49,380 nucleotides of DNA from a bacterium (lineage in GTDB: Bacteria > Zixibacteria > MSB-5A5 > GN15 > FEB-12). Location: positions 1 to 49,380 of the forward strand of contig JAUWIB010000138.1 in NCBI GenBank assembly GCA_030605565.1. The letters are read 5' to 3'. Within the stretch, counting starts at the first letter, position 1; every line of letters begins with the position of its first letter. Both the position numbers and the translations under genes were made by a program. This document shows positions 1 through 7,344 of the stretch, piece after piece. The notes beneath the pieces are model-generated. The model was not told the origin of the DNA. It searched no databases and saw only the letters and a list, made by a program, of their open reading frames with translations.

Positions 1-213
1 GACAAGATGTTTATCGCTGTCGAAATGATAGATGACAAACTCGGATATATCGGCGGTCATCCCGAAGTTCTTCTCAAAACCGAGGATGGCGGGCGCACCT
101 GGACAGACGAGACTCCAGAGACAAAACTTACGGTGCTCGATCTTTGTTTGATAGCAGATCGACTCTACGCCGTCGGCAGGGGCGGCGGAATCATGGTTAA
201 GAAAGAACCGTAG
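1..213 (+). CDS. C-terminal end of a BNR/Ycf48-like repeat protein (partial)
   Basis: The frame is open from the first base of the window, so the gene starts upstream and only about 70 codons are visible. The tail carries a BNR/Asp-box-like stretch (LLKTEDGGRTWTDE) followed by a short strand-rich end (GRGGGIMVKKEP). This is the usual last blade of Ycf48/Hcf136-like or sialidase-type beta-propellers, which in bacteria are often exported proteins of unknown role. The ATG at position 7 has no clear ribosome-binding site and is probably internal. The stop is followed directly by a pair of palindromes (213-264). The family call is fair; the function is unknown. Confidence 0.6.
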   Translation, partial: DKMFIAVEMIDDKLGYIGGHPEVLLKTEDGGRTWTDETPETKLTVLDLCLIADRLYAVGRGGGIMVKKEP

Positions 214-270
214 TCAGGATCCTTGTGATCCTGACAGTTCGTCGTCAGGTTCCAAGGACCTGACCTACAA
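213..270. repeat. Dispersed palindromic repeat, family 1, copy A
   Basis: Two adjacent palindromes lie here. The first is GTCAGGATC / GATCCTGAC with a 5-base spacer (213-235). The second is GTCAGGT / ACCTGAC-type (244-264), followed by CTAC. The block aligns with 47706-47754 over about 48 bases, including the shared TTGTGATCCTGA start and the CTGACCTAC end. It begins at the stop codon of the preceding gene and could stabilise that mRNA's 3' end, but no T-tract follows. The rest of 271-419 shows only a CCGTATATACGG palindrome near 345. Confidence 0.6.
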
Positions 271-419
271 GACTGTTCTGCTCATGGGTAGGGTTGCGCC
301 AATTCCTCTAAACACCGACAATGTAACCTTCGGTACGCCGGCCCGTATATACGGCAAGACAACGGCGGGTGGATTTCGCCGACCGGATCGAAAGATAACT
401 CACATACCTGGAGGATCGG

Positions 420-1382
420 ATGTCATCCTTAACAAAAGTAATCGTGGTAACCGGGCTGCTGGTCGTGGCGCTATACCTGAACGTGTTCGCCGGCCGCAAA
501 GAAGTGGTTGAGAAGACCTTTGACGCCGTCGAATCGGTTCGCATCAACACTGTCAGCGGCGACTGCATTATCAAGCAGGCTGATGGCGACAAAATACACG
601 TTCATCTTGTCTACAACTATTCGCCACGAGGTTCCTTTGAGCCGACGTTTGAAGAGCGCAGCCGAGTGCTTCGCCTCAGCGAGAATCACTACGAGTCGAA
701 CAGCGGCAGGTCGGTCTGGACCATCACTGTGCCGGAGGAAACAAGAGTACGATTCAGCACCGCCTCGGGAGATTTCGAGGCCAGTGACCTGACGGCCGAT
801 ATCGACATCGAAACAGCTTCGGGTGACATTCTGCTGGACAATTGTACCGGCAACCTTGAGGTGGAAGTGGCTTCAGGCGACATCACAGCCGAGGGATGCC
901 GCGGTGAATTCGAGTTCAGCACCGCTTCGGGCGATGTTGCTATTCGGAACTGTACCGGCGAATTCGAATTGCAGACGGCATCAGGAGATATCGAAGTCGA
1001 TGACTGCCAGGGCGAGTTCGACCTCGCAGTTGCCTCCGGCGATATCGATGCTGTCGGGATCACCCTGAATAATCCGAGCAGCTTTGAGACGGCCTCGGGT
1101 GACGTCGAAGTCACGCTGGCCGTCAGTGCCGAACACGATCTGGTTATCTCGACTGCCTCCGGATCGGCCACGCTTGATTACAACGGCAATCCCATCAAGG
1201 GTCAGTTTGAGTTAACTGCGCGTTTGCGGCGGGGCCGTATTACGGCGCCGTTTGATTTCGACGATGAAGAAGAGTATGAGCGTTGGGGTCAGGACTACGT
1301 GCGCAAGAGTTTCACCCGTGGCTCCGACAGTCCGTTAATCGCCATCGAGACTGCATCAGGACGGGCGACGTTGAAAGAGTAA
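420..1382 (+). CDS. DUF4097-family secreted beta-solenoid protein
   Basis: This 320-residue protein starts at an ATG preceded by TGGAGG. Residues 1-24 form a signal peptide (hydrophobic VIVVTGLLVVALYL, then VFAG). From about residue 40 the sequence is built from roughly ten copies of a 19-20 residue unit centred on T-A-S-G-D-[IVF]. This is the signature of DUF4097/DUF4098 putative adhesins, which fold as parallel beta-solenoids. Four consecutive central repeats carry Cys at the same place (DNC, EGC, RNC, DDC). An acidic stretch (DFDDEEEYE) precedes the last repeat. It is likely periplasmic or surface-exposed; the partner is unknown. It is the only gene between the partial propeller gene and the convergent YfiR-like gene. 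Confidence 0.85.
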   Translation: MSSLTKVIVVTGLLVVALYLNVFAGRKEVVEKTFDAVESVRINTVSGDCIIKQADGDKIHVHLVYNYSPRGSFEPTFEERSRVLRLSENHYESNSGRSVWTITVPEETRVRFSTASGDFEASDLTADIDIETASGDILLDNCTGNLEVEVASGDITAEGCRGEFEFSTASGDVAIRNCTGEFELQTASGDIEVDDCQGEFDLAVASGDIDAVGITLNNPSSFETASGDVEVTLAVSAEHDLVISTASGSATLDYNGNPIKGQFELTARLRRGRITAPFDFDDEEEYERWGQDYVRKSFTRGSDSPLIAIETASGRATLKE

Positions 1383-1450
1383 GCTTTGACAGCCGCCGGT
1401 TTCGCGATGATTTCTGGTCGGGTTTGTCGACGCTCCCAATGATGTCGGGA

Positions 1451-2005
1451 CTATCGCTTGGTCATCTCCTCAATATCCGTGGTGACGGCCAGTTTCTTGA
1501 GCTTCTGTGTGACCTCAAGGTGTTCTGCCGCCGCCAGCTTCAAGTCGAGACTCATGCGAACCTCGGTTTTTCCCTCGGTCTCGACCTGATCCACTCGCAG
1601 AATAATCGGCAGGTCGATGGCACCGGCGGTGACCGTAAGAGTTCCAGTACCCTTCAGTTTCTCCAGTTGGTGGGCATTCAGTTTGTCATTGGCAACTACG
1701 AGAATGTGAGCGTTAGACGGCAGCAGTTCGGCCCGAACAAAACGTACTTTGATTTTGCGACCGTCCGGCAGTTTCGTACGGTTCAACTCTTTCATTCGGG
1801 CAGTCAGAGACGATTCTCCCAAAACTGCCACAAAGAACGGCTTGTCCATATCCGACTTGGCGTCAGGCCATTCGACATAGCTGTCGATGTCGGCAATCAA
1901 CGAGGCTATATGTTCGTTTACCGGGTCTGCTTTGCTGCCTGGGTAGGCGGTCGATGCTGCCAATGTCAACAGTACCGAGAATGTGATTATTCGCCAGGTT
2001 GTCAT
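1451..2005 (-). CDS. YfiR-family periplasmic protein (DUF4154)
   Basis: This is a 184-residue protein. The frame is open to 2242, but the ATG at 2005 is preferred because a GGTGGAG ribosome-binding site precedes it and a signal peptide (WRIITFSVLLTLAASTAYPG) starts there. The upstream extension runs into repeat DNA. Family features are the YVEWP motif near residue 43, FFVAVLGESSL, the AHILVVAND strand, TLTVTAGA, and a C-terminal EVRMSLDLKLAAAEHL...KLKKLAV segment. In Pseudomonas, YfiR is a periplasmic repressor of the diguanylate cyclase YfiN. No GGDEF gene is visible here, so its target is unknown. It is convergent with the DUF4097 gene. Confidence 0.8.
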   Translation of the reverse strand: MTTWRIITFSVLLTLAASTAYPGSKADPVNEHIASLIADIDSYVEWPDAKSDMDKPFFVAVLGESSLTARMKELNRTKLPDGRKIKVRFVRAELLPSNAHILVVANDKLNAHQLEKLKGTGTLTVTAGAIDLPIILRVDQVETEGKTEVRMSLDLKLAAAEHLEVTQKLKKLAVTTDIEEMTKR

Positions 2006-2137
2006 ACTCTCCACCGTATTATCATCTGCACATTTGCACATTAAACCTTTGCCTAAGTATCGGCTTGCAGGCACCAAATTCTTAGCGGGCTGCCTTCTCG
2101 CTACCGGGACGATCAGCCTCGTATCAGATTCCAACGG

Positions 2138-2365
2138 GAGTGTTGATAAAGTCCCTTTGGTTGTCATTGCGGGCAACCGTAGGGAGCGCGGCAATCTCAT
2201 ACTAAACCGTGGTGTCGGGTGTCTCGGCCCGACACCTGTCAAGACGTTGTGGGAGCCGTCAGGCAGGGACGCCCGACGGCACAGAAATTGAGATTGCCGC
2301 GTCGCTACGACACGAGTGTCTTCGCTCCTCGCAATGACGGCTCTCGGAGTTTTTCAACAAGCCCC
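2138..2365. repeat. Composite inverted-repeat element, family 2 (copies A and B)
   Basis: Two outer arms face each other. The left arm (2163-2199) runs from GTCATTGC to GGCAATCTCA, and the right arm (2289-2338) from TGAGATTGCCGCG to CGCAATGAC. Each is flanked outside by a related AT-rich tail (TTGATAAAGTCC on the left, TTTTTCAACAAGCC on the right). Between them lie two strong hairpins: a 9-bp stem GGTGTCGGG/CCCGACACC (2211-2236) and GCCGTC/GACGGC (2255-2280). A third arm of the same family lies at 34375-34438. This fills most of the gap between the YfiR gene and the barrel gene; no gene is seen in it. Confidence 0.7.
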
Positions 2366-2518
2366 AACATAACGGGCCACGAGTTACTTGATCTTACGGC
2401 GCCGATACCCTATACTGAGAACCAGACGTGAAATATCACGACGGTGGCAACGGCCTGCACAGATTGTGAGTCGAAGTTGGTGTCAGCCGACCATCGCGCC
2501 ACGGAAGTAAAGGGCGCC

Positions 2519-3190
2519 GTGTTTTATAACCGCTGTTTTTTGGTACTTATTCCGACTTTTCTGTTGTTGTCGGCCTCGGCTCGAACGCAGGGGGTTGAAC
2601 CTGAATCGCCTGGGGACTCGGTTCGATTCCGGACATACCTCGCCATCGAGTATGTGCAGCAGTCTATGCCGGATGGGTTTGACGGTTGGAGCTTTTACAG
2701 CGACGGAATCAACCTCTTTACCATGCCCAAGCTTGAGGCCGGCAGCGGTCTTCGCGTTTCTCTTGGATTCCGGAAGCGCCACCTCGGAGGGGAGGTGTCG
2801 TACACAACCACCTCTCATCAAACCACCTGGCTGGGCATTCAGGACCGAGCACGCCACCACGAGGTTGGAGCCAATGCAAAAGGCTACTTGAATCCGGACG
2901 GGTTGCTTCAGCCCTATGGCACGGTCGGTTTGTTGCTTCATTTCCTGGTGGCCAGGAACGGAGGTCTCGACCTGGAAACGGAGTTGCCGGTTAGGGAGAC
3001 ATTTGGCGGAGGGATAGGCCTCCGTGCTGGTGGGGGACTCAGGTTAAGAATCAGTTCCACGCTGGCCTTGCGTGGCGAGGCCGGTTATCGGATAGGTCGA
3101 TTCCGGACACTGGCGGGACGCAGTATCAACTCCTTCTCGGCCGGCGGCTGGAATGTTTCAGCCGGAGTGATTCACACCTTCAAACGGTAA
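2519..3190 (+). CDS. Outer-membrane beta-barrel protein, porin-like
   Basis: The frame is open from a GTG at 2444, but that start leaves about 25 extra residues before the hydrophobic signal segment. The in-frame GTG at 2519, after GGAAGTAAAGG, gives a normal signal peptide ([23 protein letters not shown]) and a 223-residue protein. The mature part is rich in Gly and alternating hydrophobic residues and reads as about eight beta strands. It ends in [10 protein letters not shown], typical of small OmpA- or OmpW-like barrels (Phe near the C-terminus). No specific family or ligand can be named. It is followed by the dCMP deaminase gene 38 bp downstream, possibly on the same transcript. Confidence 0.6.
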   Translation: MFYNRCFLVLIPTFLLLSASARTQGVEPESPGDSVRFRTYLAIEYVQQSMPDGFDGWSFYSDGINLFTMPKLEAGSGLRVSLGFRKRHLGGEVSYTTTSHQTTWLGIQDRARHHEVGANAKGYLNPDGLLQPYGTVGLLLHFLVARNGGLDLETELPVRETFGGGIGLRAGGGLRLRISSTLALRGEAGYRIGRFRTLAGRSINSFSAGGWNVSAGVIHTFKR

Positions 3191-3228
3191 CTGCCGAACA
3201 CTTCGACTGTGATCCGCCGAAGCCGAGA

Positions 3229-3765
3229 ATGTCATCACTTGACCGCAAGAGCATCATTCTCTATTTTGATCGCATGAATAGTAAGCGCGAAGACTACATA
3301 AGCTGGGAAGAGTACTTTATGGCAATCGCCCAGCTTTCGGCCAGACGATCCAAGGACCCCAATACGCAGGTCGGGGCCTGTATCGTAAACGCCAACAAAC
3401 GGATCATCGGCATCGGCTACAACGGCTTCCCGATCGGCTGCTCCGACGACGAACTCCCCTGGGGACGTGAGGGAGACTTCCTCGACACCAAGTATCCCTA
3501 CGTCTGCCATGCTGAGATGAACGCTATCACGAACGCCGCCAACAAACCGGATTTGGACGGAGCTTCTATGTATGTCTCGCTCTTCCCATGCAATGAGTGC
3601 GCCAAGCTAATTGTCCAGGTCGGAATCACTGAGGTGGTGTACCTGTCGGATAAGTACTACGACTCCGATGTCTTTGTCGCGGCCCGGAAGATCTTCGAGA
3701 TGGCAGGCGTCAGGTACCGCCAGATGATTCCGGAGCATAAGCGTATCAATCTACTACTCGAGTAG
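3229..3765 (+). CDS. dCMP deaminase (ComEB family)
   Basis: This is a zinc-dependent cytidine/deoxycytidylate deaminase that converts dCMP to dUMP for dTTP synthesis. The catalytic signature is complete: HAEMNAI (His94, Glu96) and PCNECA (Cys121 and Cys124). It also has the family's WEEYFMAIA start, the [11 protein letters not shown] strand, and a [11 protein letters not shown] loop that binds nucleotide. Most homologues begin at the equivalent of [11 protein letters not shown], so the ATG at 3274 is an alternative start; neither ATG has a strong ribosome-binding site. Its length (178, or 163 from the inner start) fits the family. It is a housekeeping gene with no functional link to its neighbours. 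Confidence 0.93.
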   Translation: MSSLDRKSIILYFDRMNSKREDYISWEEYFMAIAQLSARRSKDPNTQVGACIVNANKRIIGIGYNGFPIGCSDDELPWGREGDFLDTKYPYVCHAEMNAITNAANKPDLDGASMYVSLFPCNECAKLIVQVGITEVVYLSDKYYDSDVFVAARKIFEMAGVRYRQMIPEHKRINLLLE

Positions 3766-3785
3766 TGCAGCCAATCGAATTTATT

Positions 3786-3806
3786 GCGGCGACAATGGGT
3801 CGCTGC
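3786..3806. terminator. Hairpin between convergent genes, possible terminator
   Basis: An 8-bp stem (GCGGCGAC / GTCGCTGC, one G-U pair) has a 5-base loop. It sits between the end of the dCMP deaminase gene and the convergent GYD-domain gene. No T-tract follows on the plus strand; on the minus strand an AATAAATT stretch follows. Its position suits a bidirectional terminator, but the lack of a clean T-run keeps this tentative. Confidence 0.3.
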
Positions 3807-3838
3807 CTAAGGCGATTCAGCAACGAACCGACGCGCTG

Positions 3839-4171
3839 TCAGCCTTCTTTCTCGACGTTTATTTCATCGGCTAGTTGCTTCAGACGAACCTCCGGGATGG
3901 CGGTCCAACTCTCCGTCTGAAAGGCGGCTGTAGCCCCACAAATCATCGACACTTTGGCGGCTGTTTCAGAGTCCGGCGCATTGTAAATGTCCATGAAGTC
4001 CCATCCTCCAAGCAGAGCATAGTGAGCCACAAACTTGACTTCCGGACACTGCCTTGCCACCTGATCAAGCCAGGCCTGGCGGGACCTGGGCCCTTTTTTC
4101 ATAGTCGAAGCAACCTCTACAACGCTCGGTCCCTGCATCGTCAGCTTTGACATCAGTATGTAGGTTTTCAT
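3839..4171 (-). CDS. GYD-domain protein
   Basis: This is a small 110-residue cytosolic protein. It starts at an ATG preceded by a good AGGAGG. It matches the GYD-domain family, a dimeric ferredoxin-like alpha/beta fold. The sequence opens MKTYILMSKLT, has a central GGWDFMDIYNAPDSETAAKV (the family's name motif is G-Y-D; here it is GWD), and ends with a typical AIPEVRLKQL helix. The biochemical role of the family is not established. It is separated from the CDF transporter gene by 237 bp that hold a short CTCACG/CGTGAG hairpin (4220-4236) and nothing else recognisable. Confidence 0.8.
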   Translation of the reverse strand: MKTYILMSKLTMQGPSVVEVASTMKKGPRSRQAWLDQVARQCPEVKFVAHYALLGGWDFMDIYNAPDSETAAKVSMICGATAAFQTESWTAIPEVRLKQLADEINVEKEG

Positions 4172-4408
4172 GGCGGCCTCCTGCTGATTGCGTTCCGTTC
4201 AACCGGTTCTGATTGCACTCACGTGCTTCGTGAGCCATCGTTATCGGGTTCGAGGAATTACATACTTAGCTGTCGGCTCGACGATCTATTGATTCAGTAA
4301 TAAGATAACGGGCTGTGCTCTCGATGCAAACAGTTTTTGGAGAACTTGTAGTGAGCAGTAAAAGCAGGCAGGCGCAAGGCGCGGCGAAACGAACTTGTGA
4401 GACAGTCC

Positions 4409-5320
4409 CTACAGGTCGGGCTCCGGATCGACATGGACGATAACCCGAGCCATCCCGGCCACATCATCGAGGAGAGAATGCTTGACGGCGTCGGCGATCT
4501 CGTGCCCGGCTCGGACGGTAAGGTCGGGATCGACAACAATGTGAATTTCCGCGAAAATCCGCCCACCTGAAAGACGGGCGCGGATGTCGTGCGTCTGCCG
4601 GACGCCGGGGACTCTTAAGGCTGTCTCTTTCACCTGGTCCATGGCGGCCTGATCCGGAGCTGTGTCGATCACTTCTTTGGCGGCGCTCCAGATCAGTCCC
4701 GCGCCGATCTTTACTACAAAAAAAGTTACGACCAGGGCGGCGTAGGCGTCAGCCATGGCCCAGGCCGGAGAGAGGTAGGCGGCGGTCACACCGACCAGCA
4801 CCGCGATGGAACTGAGAGCATCGCTGCGGTGATGCCAGGCGTTGGCGATTACGGCCAGGCTCCTGATGCGACAGCCCACCTTCACCGTGTACCAATAGAG
4901 CCACTCCTTGAGGCCGATACTGATCAAGGCAGCTATGATCGCCATAAGTCCCGGTGATGATTCGACGCGGTTGGAGATGGCGGAAACCGAATTGTAAGCC
5001 AGTCCGACACCGGTGCCGATGAGCACCAGCCCGATAAACATACCGGCGATCGTCTCAATGCGAGCATGTCCGAACGGATGTGATTCGTCTTCTTCTTTGC
5101 GACCCCACTTCAAACCCAGCAGCACTACGACGTCGCTGAGAAGATCGGACAGCGAATGCACCCCGTCTGCAATCAACGCTTGTGACCGCCCAAACCACCC
5201 GGCCGTAATCTTAATGACAAAAAGAGCGAAGTTGACCAGCATTCCCACCCGAGTAACAGTCAGCCCGGAGGTCAATTCTTCGCGATTCCGGCTGGTATTA
5301 TTATCCACGTCTTCTTCCAT
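4409..5320 (-). CDS. Cation diffusion facilitator (CDF) family metal transporter
   Basis: This 303-residue inner-membrane protein exports divalent metals (Zn, Fe, Mn or Co) in exchange for protons. It has the six-helix CDF core with both metal-site motifs: ADGVHSLSD (His55, Asp59) in helix 2 and HHRSD (His163, Asp167) in helix 5. It also has the HPFGH motif (81-85) before helix 3. The cytoplasmic C-terminal domain (about 215-303) carries family residues such as GVRQTHDIRARLSGG and EIHIVVDPDL. The His/Asp set is compatible with Zn, but specificity cannot be read with confidence. It lies 130 bp after bshB1 on the same strand, and metal export may be linked to thiol metabolism; that link is inference. 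Confidence 0.9.
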   Translation of the reverse strand: MEEDVDNNTSRNREELTSGLTVTRVGMLVNFALFVIKITAGWFGRSQALIADGVHSLSDLLSDVVVLLGLKWGRKEEDESHPFGHARIETIAGMFIGLVLIGTGVGLAYNSVSAISNRVESSPGLMAIIAALISIGLKEWLYWYTVKVGCRIRSLAVIANAWHHRSDALSSIAVLVGVTAAYLSPAWAMADAYAALVVTFFVVKIGAGLIWSAAKEVIDTAPDQAAMDQVKETALRVPGVRQTHDIRARLSGGRIFAEIHIVVDPDLTVRAGHEIADAVKHSLLDDVAGMARVIVHVDPEPDL

Positions 5321-5450
5321 GACAATGTCTCACATCGGCGGCAATTGCCGACGGCCCTACACTCCCAGTTATTTATTGGGGAAACGAACGGGAGACATCA
5401 ACAAAAACCACCAGCTTTCACTCGTCCGGGGCATAACCGGGTCGGCGTCC

Positions 5451-6176
5451 TCAGACCGACTGACCCGGCATTTTCTGAGGGTCGTCGTATAAGATCGGTT
5501 CTTTGAGCGTAAACGCCTCGGCGTATTGGACGCCGACCTGTTGACCAAGGGCGGCAGCGCGCACCCGCATCATCTCATAGATATCCACGCCCGGCATGAA
5601 AATTCGCCTGACCGTTACTTCCTCGGCAAACTGTGACTGATATGCCGCCACGGCCCGGCACTTGGTTTCAAACCAATCGGAGATATCGACCAGAAAGGAG
5701 TTGTCCTTGTTTCGGAAATAGGAAGCGTAGATAATCTTGCGCGGCCGAAACGGCTCACCGTCGACATCCAGCTTCTTGAGACCGGCCAGAAAGCAGGCGT
5801 CGAAAGCAAGACGAGAGCAGGCGGCGTGGTCCGGGTGACGTTGCTCCCAGTGGGGGATGATGACCAACTCCGGTTGTGTCCGGCGGATGACGTCGGCGAT
5901 CTTCAGTTTGTTATGTTGGTTTACCTCGATGGCCGAGTCCGGCAGGCCGAGATTGTGACGATAGGCCAGCCCCAAAATCTCCCCGGCGGCAGCGGCCTCG
6001 GCGATGCGATCAGTCTCACTGCCGAATGTTCCCATCTCTCCGGCGGCCAGATCCAGGGCTCCGGTCTTACGACCGACATTGGCCATCTTGATCATGAACC
6101 CGCCACAGGTTATTTCAATATCGTCGGGGTGGGCGGCGATAGCCAGAACATCAAGCCTTGCAAGCTCAGGCATCAT
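5451..6176 (-). CDS. bshB1: Bacillithiol biosynthesis deacetylase BshB1
   Basis: This PIG-L/LmbE-family zinc deacetylase removes the acetyl group from GlcNAc-malate, the second step of bacillithiol synthesis. The ATGATG at 6176/6173 overlaps the end of bshA by about 11 bp and is preferred to the upstream frame start (6200). Zinc ligands are visible in AHPDD near residues 15-19 and in HPDH near 114-117. The LAAGEMGTFGS segment and the C-terminal VGVQYAEAF...EPIL end are typical of BshB1. Its length is about 241. Its position after bshC and bshA makes it the biosynthetic deacetylase; it might also act as a conjugate amidase, as BshB enzymes can. Confidence 0.93.
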   Translation of the reverse strand: MMPELARLDVLAIAAHPDDIEITCGGFMIKMANVGRKTGALDLAAGEMGTFGSETDRIAEAAAAGEILGLAYRHNLGLPDSAIEVNQHNKLKIADVIRRTQPELVIIPHWEQRHPDHAACSRLAFDACFLAGLKKLDVDGEPFRPRKIIYASYFRNKDNSFLVDISDWFETKCRAVAAYQSQFAEEVTVRRIFMPGVDIYEMMRVRAAALGQQVGVQYAEAFTLKEPILYDDPQKMPGQSV

Positions 6177-7299
6177 AGACTTCCTGGTAGTAGTTTTCAT
6201 ACTGTGTCACAATCCGGTCGGCGCTGAACTTGGCCTTGGCGCCTTCGCCGGCAGCTTTCTTGAACTGAGCCAGACGGTTTGGATCCTTCAACAGTGACAA
6301 AGCGGCGCGAGCCATCGAGGCAGTGTCACCGACCGGTAGCAGAAACCCATTCCGGAAATCATCAACCACTTCTGTCAGGCCGGTTCCGGAGGTGCCGATG
6401 ACCGGTACTCCGCAGGCCAGCGCTTCGAGTGCGGCCAGCCCGAAAGACTCTTCCTCCGATGGCACCAGAAATAGATCGGCGCACGGCAGCACCGCCTCGA
6501 CCCGACTCTGGTTGCCAAGGAGGATGACGCGGTCGTTAAGTCCCCTCTTCTTGATCTGCCTCCGAGCCAGAATAGTCTCAGGTCCCTCGCCAATCATCAC
6601 CAGGCGCGCGGGCAATTCCTGCCGAATCTTATCGAACGTATCGATCACATCCATGATCCGCTTGACCGGACGAAAATTCGAGACATGAGCCAGCAGGAAC
6701 TCATCTTCAGCCACGAACTCACTTCGTTGACACCCCCTGGCGCCGGGCTTAAAGCGTTTGTCGTCGAAGAAATTGTGAATAACGCGGATATCTTTATCCA
6801 ATTTGAACACCTCAATGGTCTCTTTGGCAAGGTAATCAGAAACCGCGGTAACGCCGTCGGAGGCCATGATAGAGAAGCGCGTGATGTCGAAATACGACGG
6901 ATCGGCCCCCACCAGGGTTATGTCGGTTCCGTGCAGCGTAGTGATGATCTTAGCGTGATTAACGCCGCCGTTGGTCTCAAGTAACTGTTTGGCCAGATAG
7001 GCGCAGATCGCATGGGGAATGGCGTAGTGCACGTGCATAATATCCAGCTTGAAATTACGCGCAACTTCGGCCATCTTAGCCGCCAGCGTCAGAGTGTACG
7101 GGGGGTACTTGAACAACGGGTAGGCGGTCATCTCGACCCCATGAAACATCAGGTTAGCCTGATATGTATCCAGCCGAAAGGGCAGAGCATACGAAACAAA
7201 ATGCACCTGGTGCCCGCGCGAAGCCAATTGCTGACCGAGTTCAGTGGCGACGATACCGGAACCGCCGGCCGAGGGATAACATGTAATACCGATCACCAT
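6166..7299 (-). CDS. bshA: N-acetyl-alpha-D-glucosaminyl L-malate synthase BshA
   Basis: This 377-residue GT4 glycosyltransferase joins UDP-GlcNAc and L-malate, the first step of bacillithiol synthesis. It opens MVIGITCYPSAGGSGIVATE, the BshA-specific Gly-rich loop, after a GGAAGGTGAG ribosome-binding site. Further marks are HVHYAIPHA, the TTLHGTDITLVG strand, VSNFRPVKR before the nucleotide-sugar site, and the GT4 E-x7-E site in EESFGLAALE. The C-terminal domain has the usual VPVIGTSGTGLTEVV. It begins 45 bp after bshC and overlaps bshB1. Full length, with no missing key residue seen. Confidence 0.95.
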   Translation of the reverse strand: MVIGITCYPSAGGSGIVATELGQQLASRGHQVHFVSYALPFRLDTYQANLMFHGVEMTAYPLFKYPPYTLTLAAKMAEVARNFKLDIMHVHYAIPHAICAYLAKQLLETNGGVNHAKIITTLHGTDITLVGADPSYFDITRFSIMASDGVTAVSDYLAKETIEVFKLDKDIRVIHNFFDDKRFKPGARGCQRSEFVAEDEFLLAHVSNFRPVKRIMDVIDTFDKIRQELPARLVMIGEGPETILARRQIKKRGLNDRVILLGNQSRVEAVLPCADLFLVPSEEESFGLAALEALACGVPVIGTSGTGLTEVVDDFRNGFLLPVGDTASMARAALSLLKDPNRLAQFKKAAGEGAKAKFSADRIVTQYENYYQEVYDA

Positions 7300-7344
7300 G
7301 CCTGGCTCACCTTCCGCTCTTTTCTTTTTCTGAGTATGGCTTTC

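Noticed and set aside
1283-2044. 253-codon plus-strand open frame
   Set aside because: It is antisense to the YfiR-family gene and overlaps the end of the DUF4097 gene. Its composition is irregular and no motif is present.
2615-2632. tRNA T-arm-like GGTTCGATTCC
   Set aside because: It lies within the barrel gene, and no acceptor stem or anticodon arm can be drawn around it.
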